DNA of 64,000 nt from Sphingobacterium sp. BN32 (GCF_030503615.1 NZ_CP129963.1:248001-312000), one strand, 5' to 3'. Shown: positions 7,660 to 17,202, numbered from the stretch's first letter. The notes: generated by a model from the sequence alone, not told the origin. Translations and numbers: made by a program.

Positions 7660-9738
7660 ATGAAGAAAGTTCCTAGTAAAAAAATTACGCCAATGCCACC
7701 AAAATTTAATATGATTTGGCTTTGGATTGCAATGATTGTAGGCTTCATCGGGCTTCAGTACCTCTTCAGTGGGGATGGTGCGAAGAAGATTACCTATAAG
7801 GAGTTCGAAACCAAGATGCTTATCCCAGGCGATGTGGAGAAGCTATTAGCGTCAAAAAGCAACGATTTAGTAGAAGTTGAGGTATATATCAAAAAAGATA
7901 AATTAGCCGACGAGAAATATAAAGATGTAGCGCCAAATCCAAATGCGCTGTCTTTATCTCCTAGCGTAGGGCCTCAGTATAAATTTACGGAGCCCTCTGC
8001 AGAGATCTTGGCAGAGAAATTAAAAGTATCGCAAGATAGTTTAGCGGCAGACCAACCGAGGATTAGTGCTTCTTACGAAGATAGATCGAATCCATGGGCG
8101 GGATGGTTTATTTCGTTTATGCTTCCATTATTGATCATTGTAGCGATCTGGATTCTCTTGATGCGCCGTATGAACGGTGGTGCTGGAGGCGGTGGCGGTG
8201 CGATCTTCAATATCGGCAAGTCAAAAGCACAATTATTCGATAAAGAATCTCAGATCAACATTACTTTCAACGATGTTGCGGGTCTTGAAGAGGCGAAGCA
8301 AGAAGTTATGGAGATTGTTGATTTCTTGAAAAATCCGAAGAAATATACCGACTTAGGAGGTAAGATTCCGAAGGGAGCCTTATTAGTAGGCCCTCCGGGA
8401 ACGGGTAAAACCTTATTGGCAAAAGCAGTTGCAGGTGAGGCACAAGTTCCTTTCTTCTCCCTGTCAGGTTCTGACTTCGTGGAGATGTTCGTTGGGGTTG
8501 GTGCATCACGTGTTCGTGATTTGTTCAAGCAGGCAAAAGAAAAAGCACCTTGTATCATCTTTATTGATGAGATTGATGCAATCGGTCGTGCTCGTGGAAA
8601 GAACTCCATTATGGGAGGAAATGATGAGCGCGAAAATACATTGAACCAGTTATTGGTGGAGATGGATGGTTTCGGTACGAACTTAGGGGTTATTATCCTT
8701 GCTGCGACCAACCGTTTAGATGTATTGGATTCAGCATTATTGCGTCCAGGACGTTTTGACCGTCAGATTTCTATTGATAAGCCGGATTTGATCGGTCGTG
8801 AGCAAATCTTTAATGTGCACTTGAAGCCATTGAAGTTGGCGGAGGAGGTGGACGCGAAGAAACTTTCGGCACAGACTCCAGGTTTTGCGGGTGCAGAAAT
8901 TGCCAACGTTTGTAACGAGGCGGCTCTAATTGCTGCTCGTAAGAACAAGAAAGCGATCAATATGCAGGATTTCCAAGACGCGATTGATAGAGTGATCGGT
9001 GGTCTTGAGAAGAAGAATAAAATTATCTCTCCGGAGGAGAAAAAGATCGTTGCTTACCACGAGGCAGGTCACGCGATTGCGGGCTGGTTCTTGGAACATG
9101 CGGATCCTTTGGTGAAAGTATCGATCGTTCCACGTGGTGTTGCGGCATTAGGTTATGCGCAATACCTGCCAAAAGAACAGTTCTTGTATACAACTGAGCA
9201 ATTAATTGACAGTATGTGTATGACGATGGGTGGACGCGTTGCTGAGGATATTACTTTCGGTAGAATCAGTACCGGTGCGCAAAACGACTTAGAGCGTATT
9301 ACGAAGTTAGCTTACGCGATGACGGCTGTATATGGTATGAACGATAAGGTGGGTAATGTGTCCTTCCGTGATAGTTCGGAGAACAGCCAGTTCCAAAAGC
9401 CTTATTCAGATCAAACGGCTGAGTTGATCGACGACGAAGTACGCGTATTGATTTCAGCGGTTTACGATAGAACAAAAGAATTGTTGTTGTCGAAACAAGA
9501 TGGATTGATCAAAATTGCGGAGAAGCTATTAGAGAAAGAAATCTTATTCCAACAAGACTTAGAAGAGATATTGGGTAAACGCCCGTTCCAAAATAAAACA
9601 ACTTATGATGAGTTTGTGAATGGAGGAGCAGACGGAGGCGGCGTTCCGCAGACGGATTTATCATTGCCGTCGAGCGATCATGGCGATGTTCCGCAAAGCG
9701 CACCTGATAATCAGTCTAGTCAAGAAAACAATCAATAA
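7660..9738 (+). CDS. ftsH: ATP-dependent zinc metalloprotease FtsH
   Basis: FtsH is a membrane-anchored AAA+ protease that degrades misassembled membrane proteins and short-lived regulators. The 692-residue protein has two transmembrane helices (about 18-35 and 149-168) around a periplasmic domain, a Gly-rich linker, Walker A GPPGTGKT at 244-251, Walker B IIFIDEID, the second region of homology ([19 protein letters not shown]) and the zinc site HEAGH at 467-471. The C-terminal 40 residues are a Gly/Ser/Gln-rich tail. It ends at a strong terminator. Confidence 0.98.
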   Translation: MKKVPSKKITPMPPKFNMIWLWIAMIVGFIGLQYLFSGDGAKKITYKEFETKMLIPGDVEKLLASKSNDLVEVEVYIKKDKLADEKYKDVAPNPNALSLSPSVGPQYKFTEPSAEILAEKLKVSQDSLAADQPRISASYEDRSNPWAGWFISFMLPLLIIVAIWILLMRRMNGGAGGGGGAIFNIGKSKAQLFDKESQINITFNDVAGLEEAKQEVMEIVDFLKNPKKYTDLGGKIPKGALLVGPPGTGKTLLAKAVAGEAQVPFFSLSGSDFVEMFVGVGASRVRDLFKQAKEKAPCIIFIDEIDAIGRARGKNSIMGGNDERENTLNQLLVEMDGFGTNLGVIILAATNRLDVLDSALLRPGRFDRQISIDKPDLIGREQIFNVHLKPLKLAEEVDAKKLSAQTPGFAGAEIANVCNEAALIAARKNKKAINMQDFQDAIDRVIGGLEKKNKIISPEEKKIVAYHEAGHAIAGWFLEHADPLVKVSIVPRGVAALGYAQYLPKEQFLYTTEQLIDSMCMTMGGRVAEDITFGRISTGAQNDLERITKLAYAMTAVYGMNDKVGNVSFRDSSENSQFQKPYSDQTAELIDDEVRVLISAVYDRTKELLLSKQDGLIKIAEKLLEKEILFQQDLEEILGKRPFQNKTTYDEFVNGGADGGGVPQTDLSLPSSDHGDVPQSAPDNQSSQENNQ

Positions 9739-9743
9739 TACTT

Positions 9744-9773
9744 AACAGACATGGTTTACCAACCATGTCTGTT
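9744..9773 (+). terminator. Terminator after ftsH
   Basis: A perfect 13-bp stem (AACAGACATGGTT / AACCATGTCTGTT) with a TACC loop, then CTTTATAT. It lies 6 nt after the ftsH stop and 8 nt before the next start codon. Confidence 0.85.
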
Positions 9774-9781
9774 CTTTATAT

Positions 9782-10429
9782 ATGAATATTCGAAATACAA
9801 CAGCCAAAGAGAAGATGCTGAAGAAGATTCGGCAAGCCCTGCTTCAAAAGCGTGAGAATCCTAATCCTGCTTTTGAAGATAGTCCTTTGTATAAGGACGA
9901 AGAAGATCCTTTGGATGTGACCTTTGCGCGTGAGTTTACTAATGTTGCCGGGCAGTTTGTTTACTGTGATGGAGAGATCAATCTGATTGAGAATTTGATT
10001 ATCCTTTTGGAGAAGCTGAAGCTGACGAAGCTCTATGTATGGGATAAAAACCTACAGAAGTTTTTGGATCAGTATGGTTTTCCATATCATAAGCATAGAA
10101 GTGACTTTGATGATATTGAGGTTGGTGTTACAGCATGTGAGGCCTTGATTGCACGCAATGGAAGTATTTTGATCAGTAATGCCGATGCTTCAGGTAGACG
10201 GTTGAGCGTTTATCCTCCTGTCCATATCGTTATTGCAAAGACATCGCAATTAGTAATGGATATTAAGCATGGGATGGCGTTGATGCGCGAGAAGTATGGA
10301 AACGACTTGCCTAGCATGATCACAACCATTACCGGCCCTAGCCGTACGGCTGATATTGAGAAGATGCTGGTGCTCGGTGCGCATGGCCCTAAAGAACTAT
10401 ACCTATTACTCCTAGAAGATAGATTTTAA
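9782..10429 (+). CDS. LUD domain protein (LutC/YkgG-like)
   Basis: A 215-residue soluble protein of the LUD family, related to LutC of the L-lactate oxidation complex. Family features include the ITACEALIARNGSI-like segment (here VTACEALIARNGSIL), the PPVHIVI segment, and the closing TGPSRTADIEKMLVLGAHGP block. No lutA or lutB partner is in the window, so a lactate role is not established; free-standing LUD proteins in this phylum are uncharacterised. Its stop overlaps the start of the rhomboid gene by one base, implying translational coupling. Confidence 0.85.
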   Translation: MNIRNTTAKEKMLKKIRQALLQKRENPNPAFEDSPLYKDEEDPLDVTFAREFTNVAGQFVYCDGEINLIENLIILLEKLKLTKLYVWDKNLQKFLDQYGFPYHKHRSDFDDIEVGVTACEALIARNGSILISNADASGRRLSVYPPVHIVIAKTSQLVMDIKHGMALMREKYGNDLPSMITTITGPSRTADIEKMLVLGAHGPKELYLLLLEDRF

Positions 10430-11064
10430 TGCTACAATATTATATCTTAAATATGCCGGTTGCAAGTGTAATTTTCGCACTCACGATTGGCCTTAGTATT
10501 TATGTGTTTTCCAATCCGGAATGGTTTGGACGATTGATGTTGCACCCTTATTCGATTCATCGTGATAAAAGTAGATGGTATCTGATCTTGACGAGTGGAT
10601 TGATCCATAAAGATTGGATGCACCTGCTGTTCAATATGATCACCTTCTACTATTTTGGTTTTGGTCTGGAAGGGATATTTGTTGAAATAAGCGGTCCTAT
10701 GGGGCATTTATGGTTTGCTTTATTGTATGTGGCAGCATTGGTGCTGAGCGATATCCCAACGATTATACAACAAAAGGATAACTATGGCTATCATAGCTTA
10801 GGTGCATCGGGAGCTATCAGTGCGGTGCTGTTCAGTTATATCTTATTCTATCCGAAGATGATGTTAGGGATTTTTATGATTATCCCTATGCCCGCATATC
10901 TATTTGCATTTCTGTATTTGGGATACTGTATCTGGGCGTCTAAGAATGCTAGAGATGGGATTAACCATGACGCCCATTTATTTGGGGCATTGACGGGGAT
11001 TGTATTTACATTGATACTCTACCCTTGGATTTTTAAGCATTTTATTGGTCAGTTCACCGGATAG
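10429..11064 (+). CDS. Rhomboid family intramembrane serine protease
   Basis: A 211-residue polytopic membrane protein with the rhomboid catalytic dyad: Ser in GASGA (SLGASGAISAV) and His in NHDAHLFGALTG. The L1-loop-like segment HKDWMHLLFNM carries the conserved helix-2 Asn. About six transmembrane segments are visible. Rhomboids cut transmembrane helices of client proteins within the bilayer. It overlaps the LUD gene by one base, so the two are probably translated together, which links a soluble redox-type protein to a membrane protease. The client is unknown. Confidence 0.9.
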   Translation: MLQYYILNMPVASVIFALTIGLSIYVFSNPEWFGRLMLHPYSIHRDKSRWYLILTSGLIHKDWMHLLFNMITFYYFGFGLEGIFVEISGPMGHLWFALLYVAALVLSDIPTIIQQKDNYGYHSLGASGAISAVLFSYILFYPKMMLGIFMIIPMPAYLFAFLYLGYCIWASKNARDGINHDAHLFGALTGIVFTLILYPWIFKHFIGQFTG

Positions 11065-11086
11065 GTTATTCAAGAAAAGATATTGA

Positions 11087-11110
11087 ATCGGCGTGGTCTC
11101 CCACGCCGAT
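11087..11110 (+). terminator. Terminator between rhomboid and comM-like genes
   Basis: A perfect 10-bp stem (ATCGGCGTGG / CCACGCCGAT) with a TCTC loop, followed on the plus strand by TTTGTTTTTA. It ends the LUD-rhomboid transcript and may also block convergent transcription. Confidence 0.9.
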
Positions 11111-11117
11111 TTTGTTT

Positions 11118-12656
11118 TTAGCCTAGCCAGCTTTGTCGGTCTAAGCTGCGGAACTGTATCGCTTCGGCAAGATGCTCATTCTTGATATCGATAGATTGTT
11201 CTAAATCGGCGATTGTTCTGGCAACCTTCAGGATGCGGTCATAGGCTCTAGCAGATAGATTGAGTCGCTCCATGGCGGTCTTGAGCAGACCCTTTCCCGT
11301 AGCGTCAATCAAACAGATTTCTCTTATCTGCTTCGCGCGCATCTGCGCATTGCTGTGGATGTTGGATATGCCTTTGAATCGGCACTCCTGTATATTTCGT
11401 GCTCGGATGACGCGCTCTCGAATAGCTTCACTTTTCTCGGCCTTACGGCTTTCTAATAGCTCGTTGAACTCTACGGGGGTAACTTCGATATGGATATCTA
11501 TGCGGTCGAGTAGCGGTCCTGATACCTTGCTCAAGTATTTTTGGACGTTTGCCGTTCCGCAGATGCAGGGACGGTTGGGGTGATTATAGAATCCGCAGGG
11601 ACAGGGGTTCATTGCTGCGATCAACATAAAGCTGGAAGGATAATCTACGGTAATCTTGGCGCGTGATATGGTGATGTTTCTGGATTCTAACGGCTGCCGC
11701 ATCACTTCGAGTACCGATCGTTTGAATTCGGGCAACTCGTCGAGGAAGAGCACCCCATTATGTGCGAGGGAGATCTCTCCCGGCCTGGGGTTCTTCCCTC
11801 CGCCAACGAGCGCGACATCGGAGGTAGTATGGTGAGGTGCGCGAAATGGGCGCGCGGTCATCAACGAAGAGGCGCTGGGGAGTAGACCAGATACCGAATG
11901 TATTTTAGTAGTTTCTAGCGATTCATCGATGGTTAAAGGCGGTAAGATGGTTGGGAGACGTTTCGCGAGCATGGTCTTGCCTGCCCCCGGCGGGCCAATG
12001 AGAATGACGTTATGTCCGCCCGCGGCAGCAATCTCTAATGCACGTTTAATGTTTTCCTGTCCGCGAACTTCGGAGAAGTCCAGCTCGTAGTTATTGATGT
12101 TTTTCTGGAATATGTCATCTATGGAAATGCGAGCAGTCGGGAGTCGTTTTAAGTTGGTCAGATGGTCGACGACCTCGGACAGATGATTGGCGGCGTAGAT
12201 AGTTAGTCCATCAATAATGGCCGCTTCTTCGGCGTTCTCTTTGGGTAGGATCAATCCCTTGAAGCCGTCTCGTTTGGCTTGTAAGGCAATGGGCAAAGCG
12301 CCTTTGATGGGGTTAATCTTTCCATTGAGGGAGAGTTCGCCGAGAATGACATAGTCTTCCAGCTCAGTGTTGTGGATTTGGTATGAGGCAGTAAGTACCG
12401 CGATGGCAATGGATAAATCGTATGCCGAGCCTTCTTTCCGGATATCGGCTGGACTTAAGTTGATGACGATCTTTTGCCGCGGCATTTGATGGTTGATCGC
12501 AAGTATGGCACTTTCAATGCGCTGTATACTTTCTTTGACCCCCACATCCGGCAAGCCGACAATGAAATACTGGGTTCCGGATGTGATGTGGGTTTCTACG
12601 GAGATGGTTGTAGCGTCAATACCATGTACTGCGCTACTATAGGTTTTTGCAAGCAT
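11118..12656 (-). CDS. YifB/ComM family Mg-chelatase-like AAA+ ATPase
   Basis: A 512-residue protein with the three-part YifB/ComM layout: an N-terminal Lon-like ChlI domain (residues 1-170, with VGLPDVGVKES and SPADIRKEGSAYDL), an AAA+ core with Walker A GPPGAGKT, HSVSG and LFLDELPEF, and a C-terminal Mg-chelatase domain (LSARAYDRILKVARTIADL). ComM is a hexameric helicase that promotes branch migration during natural transformation; homologues also occur in species not known to be competent. Four cysteines in NPCPCGFY...CICG form the family's zinc-like insert. ATG at 12656. Confidence 0.94.
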   Translation of the reverse strand: MLAKTYSSAVHGIDATTISVETHITSGTQYFIVGLPDVGVKESIQRIESAILAINHQMPRQKIVINLSPADIRKEGSAYDLSIAIAVLTASYQIHNTELEDYVILGELSLNGKINPIKGALPIALQAKRDGFKGLILPKENAEEAAIIDGLTIYAANHLSEVVDHLTNLKRLPTARISIDDIFQKNINNYELDFSEVRGQENIKRALEIAAAGGHNVILIGPPGAGKTMLAKRLPTILPPLTIDESLETTKIHSVSGLLPSASSLMTARPFRAPHHTTSDVALVGGGKNPRPGEISLAHNGVLFLDELPEFKRSVLEVMRQPLESRNITISRAKITVDYPSSFMLIAAMNPCPCGFYNHPNRPCICGTANVQKYLSKVSGPLLDRIDIHIEVTPVEFNELLESRKAEKSEAIRERVIRARNIQECRFKGISNIHSNAQMRAKQIREICLIDATGKGLLKTAMERLNLSARAYDRILKVARTIADLEQSIDIKNEHLAEAIQFRSLDRQSWLG

Positions 12657-12741
12657 CTTAGAATTAGATATTTCTATAAAAATAATTAACTTATTCTATA
12701 GTTAATATTAATTCTTTGATAAGAGGCTGTTGATTAAAAGT

Positions 12742-13644
12742 TTAGTTGAAATACTTCCAGGCTGCTGCTGATACCTCTGCGATGATTTTTGCGCTTCGCG
12801 GCTCGCCCTCTTCGCTATCGGTTACAAAAACCGAAATATAGTACACTTTGCCGTCAGGAAGACTAACGACGCCAATATCATTGACAGCGGCGATTACACC
12901 GGTTGTTCTGTTCCTTCCAGAGTAGCCTGTCTTATGTGCTACCACGGTACCTTTAGGAAGGTCCCCCTTTAGTCGATCTGGCCCCGTCGTTGTACCGCGC
13001 ATAGTATCCCAAAGAAATTGATGGGAGCTCGCTGAAAGCAGTTTCTTACTGTTCGTATAGTAATCATATAGTATCTGGTTGCTCGAACCTACTGTTGTCC
13101 AGTTTTCGAATTGCCTGTTCCATTCCTTCTGTTGTACAGCTTCAATAAGTTTGATCGAGAGGTTGCTGTATCCCTTATCCTCGAAATACTTTTGGACATG
13201 TTTGGGGCCGCCGATTAGTTCGAACAGTACGTCGCAGCCTACATTATCGCTGGCTGCAATTGTGTATACTAATACCTCTCGCAGCGTCAAAGTAACTCCA
13301 TTGGGATATTTGTCTTTGATGGGGCTGTACATCTCAGTTGTCACTGCTTCTTTAGAAATTTTAACAGGTTGATCCAATGCTAAAACCCCTTTATCAACTT
13401 GATCTAGGATGGCAATTCCTAAATGATACTTATAAACACTTTGAAAAGGGAAGTGATAATCTCCGCTGACTATCAGGCTGTCTGTATAATCATGATTGTG
13501 TATCGCTACGCCGACCTTCGCTTTATACTTCGCCAATATGTTTTCAATATCTGTTTTCAACTGTTCTTTATTCTGTGCATTGCTGTAGGAGCTTAACAGA
13601 AGTAGAACGATCATCGGAAGGATACTTTTCAGGTTTTTATACAT
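12742..13644 (-). CDS. Class A beta-lactamase, A2/PER-CfxA-like
   Basis: A 300-residue secreted serine beta-lactamase that hydrolyses beta-lactam rings in the periplasm. It has a signal peptide (residues 1-23), the nucleophile motif SVYK at 69-72, SDN at 132-134 in AASDNVGCD, and KTG at 238-240. Glu168 aligns with the deacylating Glu166 when the stretch ending in ENW is set against PER-1. The SVYK form and long omega region place it in subclass A2, which includes chromosomal cephalosporinases and ESBLs of Bacteroidota. No mobile element flanks it, so it looks resident. Spectrum cannot be read from sequence. Confidence 0.93.
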   Translation of the reverse strand: MYKNLKSILPMIVLLLLSSYSNAQNKEQLKTDIENILAKYKAKVGVAIHNHDYTDSLIVSGDYHFPFQSVYKYHLGIAILDQVDKGVLALDQPVKISKEAVTTEMYSPIKDKYPNGVTLTLREVLVYTIAASDNVGCDVLFELIGGPKHVQKYFEDKGYSNLSIKLIEAVQQKEWNRQFENWTTVGSSNQILYDYYTNSKKLLSASSHQFLWDTMRGTTTGPDRLKGDLPKGTVVAHKTGYSGRNRTTGVIAAVNDIGVVSLPDGKVYYISVFVTDSEEGEPRSAKIIAEVSAAAWKYFN

Positions 13645-13947
13645 CTTTTCATGTTTTTATGGCTAACGAATTTCCTGAAAAAATATTGTATTTCGCTAAA
13701 TATCTGCTTTAAACTCTTCGTTAAAATTTCCGTCTAAGTAGACAAGGTGTTGTAGAAATAAGACACTTCATGAAAAGAAGATTAAATTAGGGCTAACGGT
13801 TTATTGAAACATAATAAATGCTATTTTGTCATTTAGAATTAAGTTTCCACAAAGTTTTAGGAAATAAAAACGAAACGGTCTTTTTTTTGTTATATTAAAT
13901 GAAAGTGGAGTTTAATAATTGTATAACTAACAAAACACTATATTAAG
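13645..13947. other. Divergent intergenic region, beta-lactamase / YtxH operon
   Basis: AT-rich, no open frame of protein character. It must hold both divergent promoters. For the YtxH side a TTTG at 13886-13889 is followed about 21 nt later by an imperfect -7 region (TTTAATAATTG). I see no AmpR/LysR-type gene or obvious dyad for beta-lactamase control. Confidence 0.4.
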
Positions 13948-14217
13948 ATGAATGATAACGGAAAAATCGTAACAGCTTTATTAGCTGGTTTGGCAGCAGG
14001 AGCTGTATTAGGAATTTTATTCGCGCCAGACAAAGGTTCTGATACGAGAGAAAAAATCAACGAATCATTAGCTGATTTAGGCGATGCAATCAAAGAGCGC
14101 GCTGAAGAACAATTCGATCAATTGAATGATTTTAAAGAAAAGGTAGTAGCTACTTTAAAGACCAAATTAGGTAAAGCCGAGTCGATGATTGACGAGGAAA
14201 TCGAAGAACACGCGTAA
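13948..14217 (+). CDS. YtxH domain protein
   Basis: An 89-residue protein with the YtxH pattern: a glycine/alanine-rich single membrane helix (LLAGLAAGAVLGILFAP) followed by KGSDTREKI and a long amphipathic, probably coiled-coil helix. YtxH proteins are small general-stress proteins of unknown mechanism. It opens a three-gene run with the holin-like and unknown proteins below, a trio common in Bacteroidota. A hairpin follows it and could reduce read-through. Confidence 0.85.
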   Translation: MNDNGKIVTALLAGLAAGAVLGILFAPDKGSDTREKINESLADLGDAIKERAEEQFDQLNDFKEKVVATLKTKLGKAESMIDEEIEEHA

Positions 14218-14252
14218 TTTCGTTTACTTAGGTAAACTTATTCACATAATTT

Positions 14253-14288
14253 AATAGAGCTGTCAATAGCTTATTCGGCAGCTCTATT
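14253..14288 (+). terminator. Hairpin between ytxH-like and holin-like genes
   Basis: A perfect 10-bp stem (AATAGAGCTG / CAGCTCTATT) with a 16-nt loop, followed by TAATCAAATC rather than a U-tract. It is probably a leaky terminator or a 3'-end stabiliser giving more of the first gene's mRNA. Confidence 0.6.
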
Positions 14289-14303
14289 TAATCAAATCAA
14301 TGC

Positions 14304-14795
14304 ATGGAAGAACAAAAATTCTCTTTTTCAGAATCCTTTAAGAAATCAAAGGAGTATCTCGACACACAGTTCGAACTATTAAAGTTGCAAGCGATCTCGC
14401 GGATGACGCGGATAATCGGGTCTTTAATCGTTGATGCCAGTAAGTTGTTGTTGACACTCTTAGTGATATTCTTTTGGTCGCTCGCTCTAGGTTTCTATCT
14501 TGGCGAACTTCTCGGAAGCAACTCCTTAGGCTTTCTGGCAACAGGAGGGATATTTTTGATCATCATTCTATTGATTCGTGCTTTTGAACCGAAATTGGAA
14601 GCGAAGTTCATGAACCTATCGATTAAGCGAATCCTAGCGAAGTGGGATGATCCAGATGATGATGAAGAGGAGAAGATTAATGCTGATACAGCTTATGCAT
14701 CGACCAATAACAGCAACACGGCTACAGAAACAGCAGAAGAAAGGATAGCCGAAGAAGAATTGAAACAAGAACAAGAGGATAAAGAGCGAGTATAG
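14304..14795 (+). CDS. Phage-holin-like (holin superfamily III) two-helix membrane protein
   Basis: A 163-residue protein with an amphipathic N-terminal helix (residues 1-40), two transmembrane helices at about 45-70 and 77-95 joined by a short Gly-rich turn (GELLGSNSLG), and a very acidic, low-complexity cytoplasmic tail. This is the layout of the Holin-X/DUF1469-like family, a cellular envelope protein despite the name. No phage genes are nearby. It lies between the YtxH gene and a second unknown gene, 6 nt from the latter. Confidence 0.75.
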   Translation: MEEQKFSFSESFKKSKEYLDTQFELLKLQAISRMTRIIGSLIVDASKLLLTLLVIFFWSLALGFYLGELLGSNSLGFLATGGIFLIIILLIRAFEPKLEAKFMNLSIKRILAKWDDPDDDEEEKINADTAYASTNNSNTATETAEERIAEEELKQEQEDKERV

Positions 14796-14801
14796 ATAAC
14801 T

Positions 14802-15356
14802 ATGAGAATCAAAATTTCAAATATTACAGATTTACAAACTGAGATTGCTCGTCTGAAGATAGAGAAGAAAGAGCATGAGCAATTTTTAGTGAATCAATAT
14901 CAACTTTTGAAACACAAAGTAGAAGCACCTGCTCGAATCTTTAACATGGTTGTTTCTAATGTGCCGGGTGTTGATATGGTAAAAGGGCTGGTTTCGGGAA
15001 TTACTTCTAAGAAGGGTTCCGGCAAGTCAGACTGGTTAACTAAGACGGTGCAACTCGCACTTCCATTGGTACTCAATCGTACGTTATTGAAAAATGCTAG
15101 CTGGTTGAAAAAGGGGCTTGTCCTTTTTGCATCAGAAACCGCTGCGCGTGAGGTTAACCAGACTACTGTTTCTTCGGTAATTGATAAGATAACATCCTTT
15201 ATTAAGCCGAAGAAGAAAAAGAAGAAAGAAAAATTAGCGGATGCTGAAGTCGCTACGGCTCAAGTGGCGCCTCCGCAACACCCTCCAATGATCACTGCAG
15301 AGGAGAGTGTGCAAGACAATATTTACGGAATTCCGAAGGACAGCGAGACTTATTAG
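14802..15356 (+). CDS. Conserved hypothetical protein of the YtxH/holin-like operon
   Basis: A 184-residue protein with no domain I can name. It has an N-terminal coiled coil (residues 8-45, Leu/Glu/Lys-rich), a central stretch with moderately hydrophobic segments ([42 protein letters not shown]) and a lysine-rich run (PKKKKKKEK) before an Ala/Pro tail. It is likely membrane-associated. It starts 6 nt after the holin-like gene and ends with a 4-nt convergent overlap with the GDP-fucose synthase gene. Confidence 0.75.
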   Translation: MRIKISNITDLQTEIARLKIEKKEHEQFLVNQYQLLKHKVEAPARIFNMVVSNVPGVDMVKGLVSGITSKKGSGKSDWLTKTVQLALPLVLNRTLLKNASWLKKGLVLFASETAAREVNQTTVSSVIDKITSFIKPKKKKKKEKLADAEVATAQVAPPQHPPMITAEESVQDNIYGIPKDSETY

Positions 15357-16294
15357 TCTCGTTTTTCGTTTTCCTTAGATATGAAATCCTGATAAGCCAA
15401 AGCTATACCTTCCTTTAAATTTATTTTATGCTTCCAACCCAGGCTATGTAATTTGCTGACATCCATCAGCTTTCTTGGCGTGCCATCTGGCTTACTGCTA
15501 TCAAATTCCAGCTTACCTTTATATCCGACAACTTCCTGGATAGTTTCTGCTAATTCTTTAATACTGATATCTTCTCCTACTCCGATGTTGATGAATTGCA
15601 ATTCATCATAATTCTCCATCAAGAAAACACAAGCATCTGCTAAATCATCGGCATACAAGAATTCACGTAATGGAGTTCCGGTTCCCCAAATGCTAACTGA
15701 TGGCGCGTTGGCTTCCTTAGCTTCGTGGAATCTTCGGATCAGCGCCGGCAACACATGCGAGTTTTCCGGATGGTAATTATCATTGATGCCATAAAGATTC
15801 GTTGGCATTACGGAAATATACTTGTCGCCATATTGCAAACGATAGGATTCTACCATTTTGATACCGGCGATCTTTGCAATTGCATAGGGTTCATTGGTGT
15901 ACTCTAAAGTGCCTGTCAGTAGATAATCTTCATTCAATGGCTGAGGGGCCATCTTCGGATAGATACAGCTAGAACCTAAGAACATCAGTTTCTCCACATT
16001 GTTCTCATGCGCAAAGTGAATTACATTATTCTGTATAGCGAGATTTTCATATATAAAATCCGCGCGATAAGTATTGTTAGCCATGATCCCGCCAACCTTA
16101 GCTGCCGCCAGGAACACGTACTCCGGCTTTTCAGATTCAAAGAATTCTTTAACTGCTTGCTGATCACGAAGGTCGAGCTCTTTCGATGTTCTAGTGACGA
16201 TATTGGTATATCCTAGTTCTGTTAATTTGCGGTATATCGCAGATCCCACCATACCACGATGGCCTGCAACGTATATTTTCGCTTGTTTTTCCAC
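15353..16294 (-). CDS. fcl: GDP-L-fucose synthase
   Basis: This SDR enzyme converts GDP-4-keto-6-deoxy-D-mannose to GDP-L-fucose by epimerisation and NADPH reduction. The 313-residue protein has the nucleotide motif [14 protein letters not shown] with the catalytic Ser, Tyr-x3-Lys in [10 protein letters not shown], and PTNLYG. The start is GTG at 16294, the only start near the family's N-terminus. GDP-fucose would feed surface glycans such as those made by the cluster at 31-39 kb. GDP-mannose dehydratase, the usual partner, is not in the window. Confidence 0.95.
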   Translation of the reverse strand: MEKQAKIYVAGHRGMVGSAIYRKLTELGYTNIVTRTSKELDLRDQQAVKEFFESEKPEYVFLAAAKVGGIMANNTYRADFIYENLAIQNNVIHFAHENNVEKLMFLGSSCIYPKMAPQPLNEDYLLTGTLEYTNEPYAIAKIAGIKMVESYRLQYGDKYISVMPTNLYGINDNYHPENSHVLPALIRRFHEAKEANAPSVSIWGTGTPLREFLYADDLADACVFLMENYDELQFINIGVGEDISIKELAETIQEVVGYKGKLEFDSSKPDGTPRKLMDVSKLHSLGWKHKINLKEGIALAYQDFISKENEKRD

Positions 16295-16303
16295 GAGAAA
16301 GTA

Positions 16304-16333
16304 TTGATTAGTACAAATATAAGGTTATTTTTG
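16304..16333 (+). promoter_or_regulatory. trmB promoter
   Basis: TTG (16304-16306), 19 nt, TATTTTTG (16326-16333): an excellent match to the Bacteroidota -33/-7 promoter. Transcription would begin about 10-12 nt before the trmB ATG at 16351. Confidence 0.7.
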
Positions 16334-16343
16334 CGACTTAATT
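16314..16343 (-). promoter_or_regulatory. fcl promoter, interleaved with the trmB promoter
   Basis: On the minus strand TATATTTG (16321-16314) forms a perfect -7 box, with TTTG about 22 nt upstream as a -33 element. The GTG start is 19 nt downstream. This promoter overlaps the trmB promoter on the opposite strand, so the two polymerases would compete. Confidence 0.6.
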
Positions 16344-16350
16344 CAAAGTA

Positions 16351-17004
16351 ATGGGTAAGGATAAACTTAGAAAATTTGCAGAAGTAGCTACATTTCCAAA
16401 TGTTGTACAATTAGATGCCGGTAAACCTTTCAAGGGTAAATGGGCATCCGATTTCTTTAAAAATGACAAACCACTTATCCTTGAATTAGCATGTGGAAAA
16501 GGAGAATACACCGTCAATCTGGCCAAGTTATTTCCAGAAAAGAACTTCATAGGTATTGATTACAAGGGTAATCGTATCTGGAGAGGTGCAAAGACGGCCA
16601 TTGAAGAGGGTATATCGAATGTGGGATTCTTAAGAATCCAGATTGAGACGATTCTAGAGTATTTTGCTGAAGCTGAGATCTCTGAAATATGGATCACATT
16701 CCCTGACCCGCAGCCACAAGAAAGCCGCGAGAAAAAGCGCTTAACCAATCCTGCATTCTTAGAGCGTTATAAACACATCCTTGTTCCGGAAGGTATTATG
16801 CACTTGAAGACGGACAACGACGGCTTCTACGCATATACGGTAGAACAGATTGAGCTGCAGAACCTTCCGAAGTTGAAGGAAACCACCGACCTTTATCATT
16901 CCGATTTAGTGGATGAAGTATTGTCTATCAAAACGTATTATGAGAAAAAATACCTTGCGGTAGATAAGAACATCAATTACATGCAGTGGAAGTTTAAAAA
17001 GTAA
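16351..17004 (+). CDS. trmB: tRNA (guanine-N7)-methyltransferase
   Basis: TrmB methylates N7 of G46 in the variable loop of tRNAs using S-adenosylmethionine. The 217-residue protein is standard length, with the SAM site LELACGKGEYTVNLAKLFP, the acidic IGIDYKG loop, ITFPDPQPQ (the catalytic FPDPWPK region, here with Gln-Pro-Gln) and the closing LKTDN motif. It is probably monocistronic. A weak GC-poor hairpin follows near 17037-17054. Confidence 0.95.
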   Translation: MGKDKLRKFAEVATFPNVVQLDAGKPFKGKWASDFFKNDKPLILELACGKGEYTVNLAKLFPEKNFIGIDYKGNRIWRGAKTAIEEGISNVGFLRIQIETILEYFAEAEISEIWITFPDPQPQESREKKRLTNPAFLERYKHILVPEGIMHLKTDNDGFYAYTVEQIELQNLPKLKETTDLYHSDLVDEVLSIKTYYEKKYLAVDKNINYMQWKFKK

Positions 17005-17202
17005 ACAGCATTAGATCTTCCTATTTCTGATCATTGCTACCTTAAAAGGTGGCTAGATACGGTATTGTCTTTAAAAAAGCTTGCACAATCTGATAGCAAA
17101 ATCGGTTTAAAACAATTGTATCTATTTTGCTAACATACTTTTTTATTTATATTTGATATTCAACCAATACCCATTGCAATACCTTTTTGAATCTAGCTGA
17201 TA

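Noticed and set aside
8250..8711. Minus-strand frame of about 153 codons inside ftsH
   Set aside because: Antisense to the AAA+ core; low-quality composition and no family similarity.
12742..13644. Beta-lactamase as a recently acquired mobile gene
   Set aside because: No mobile element, attachment site or clear compositional break flanks it; neighbours are ordinary Bacteroidota genes.
14304..14795. Prophage signal from a holin-like gene
   Set aside because: There are no phage structural, lysis or integrase genes nearby; this holin-superfamily type is a common chromosomal envelope protein.
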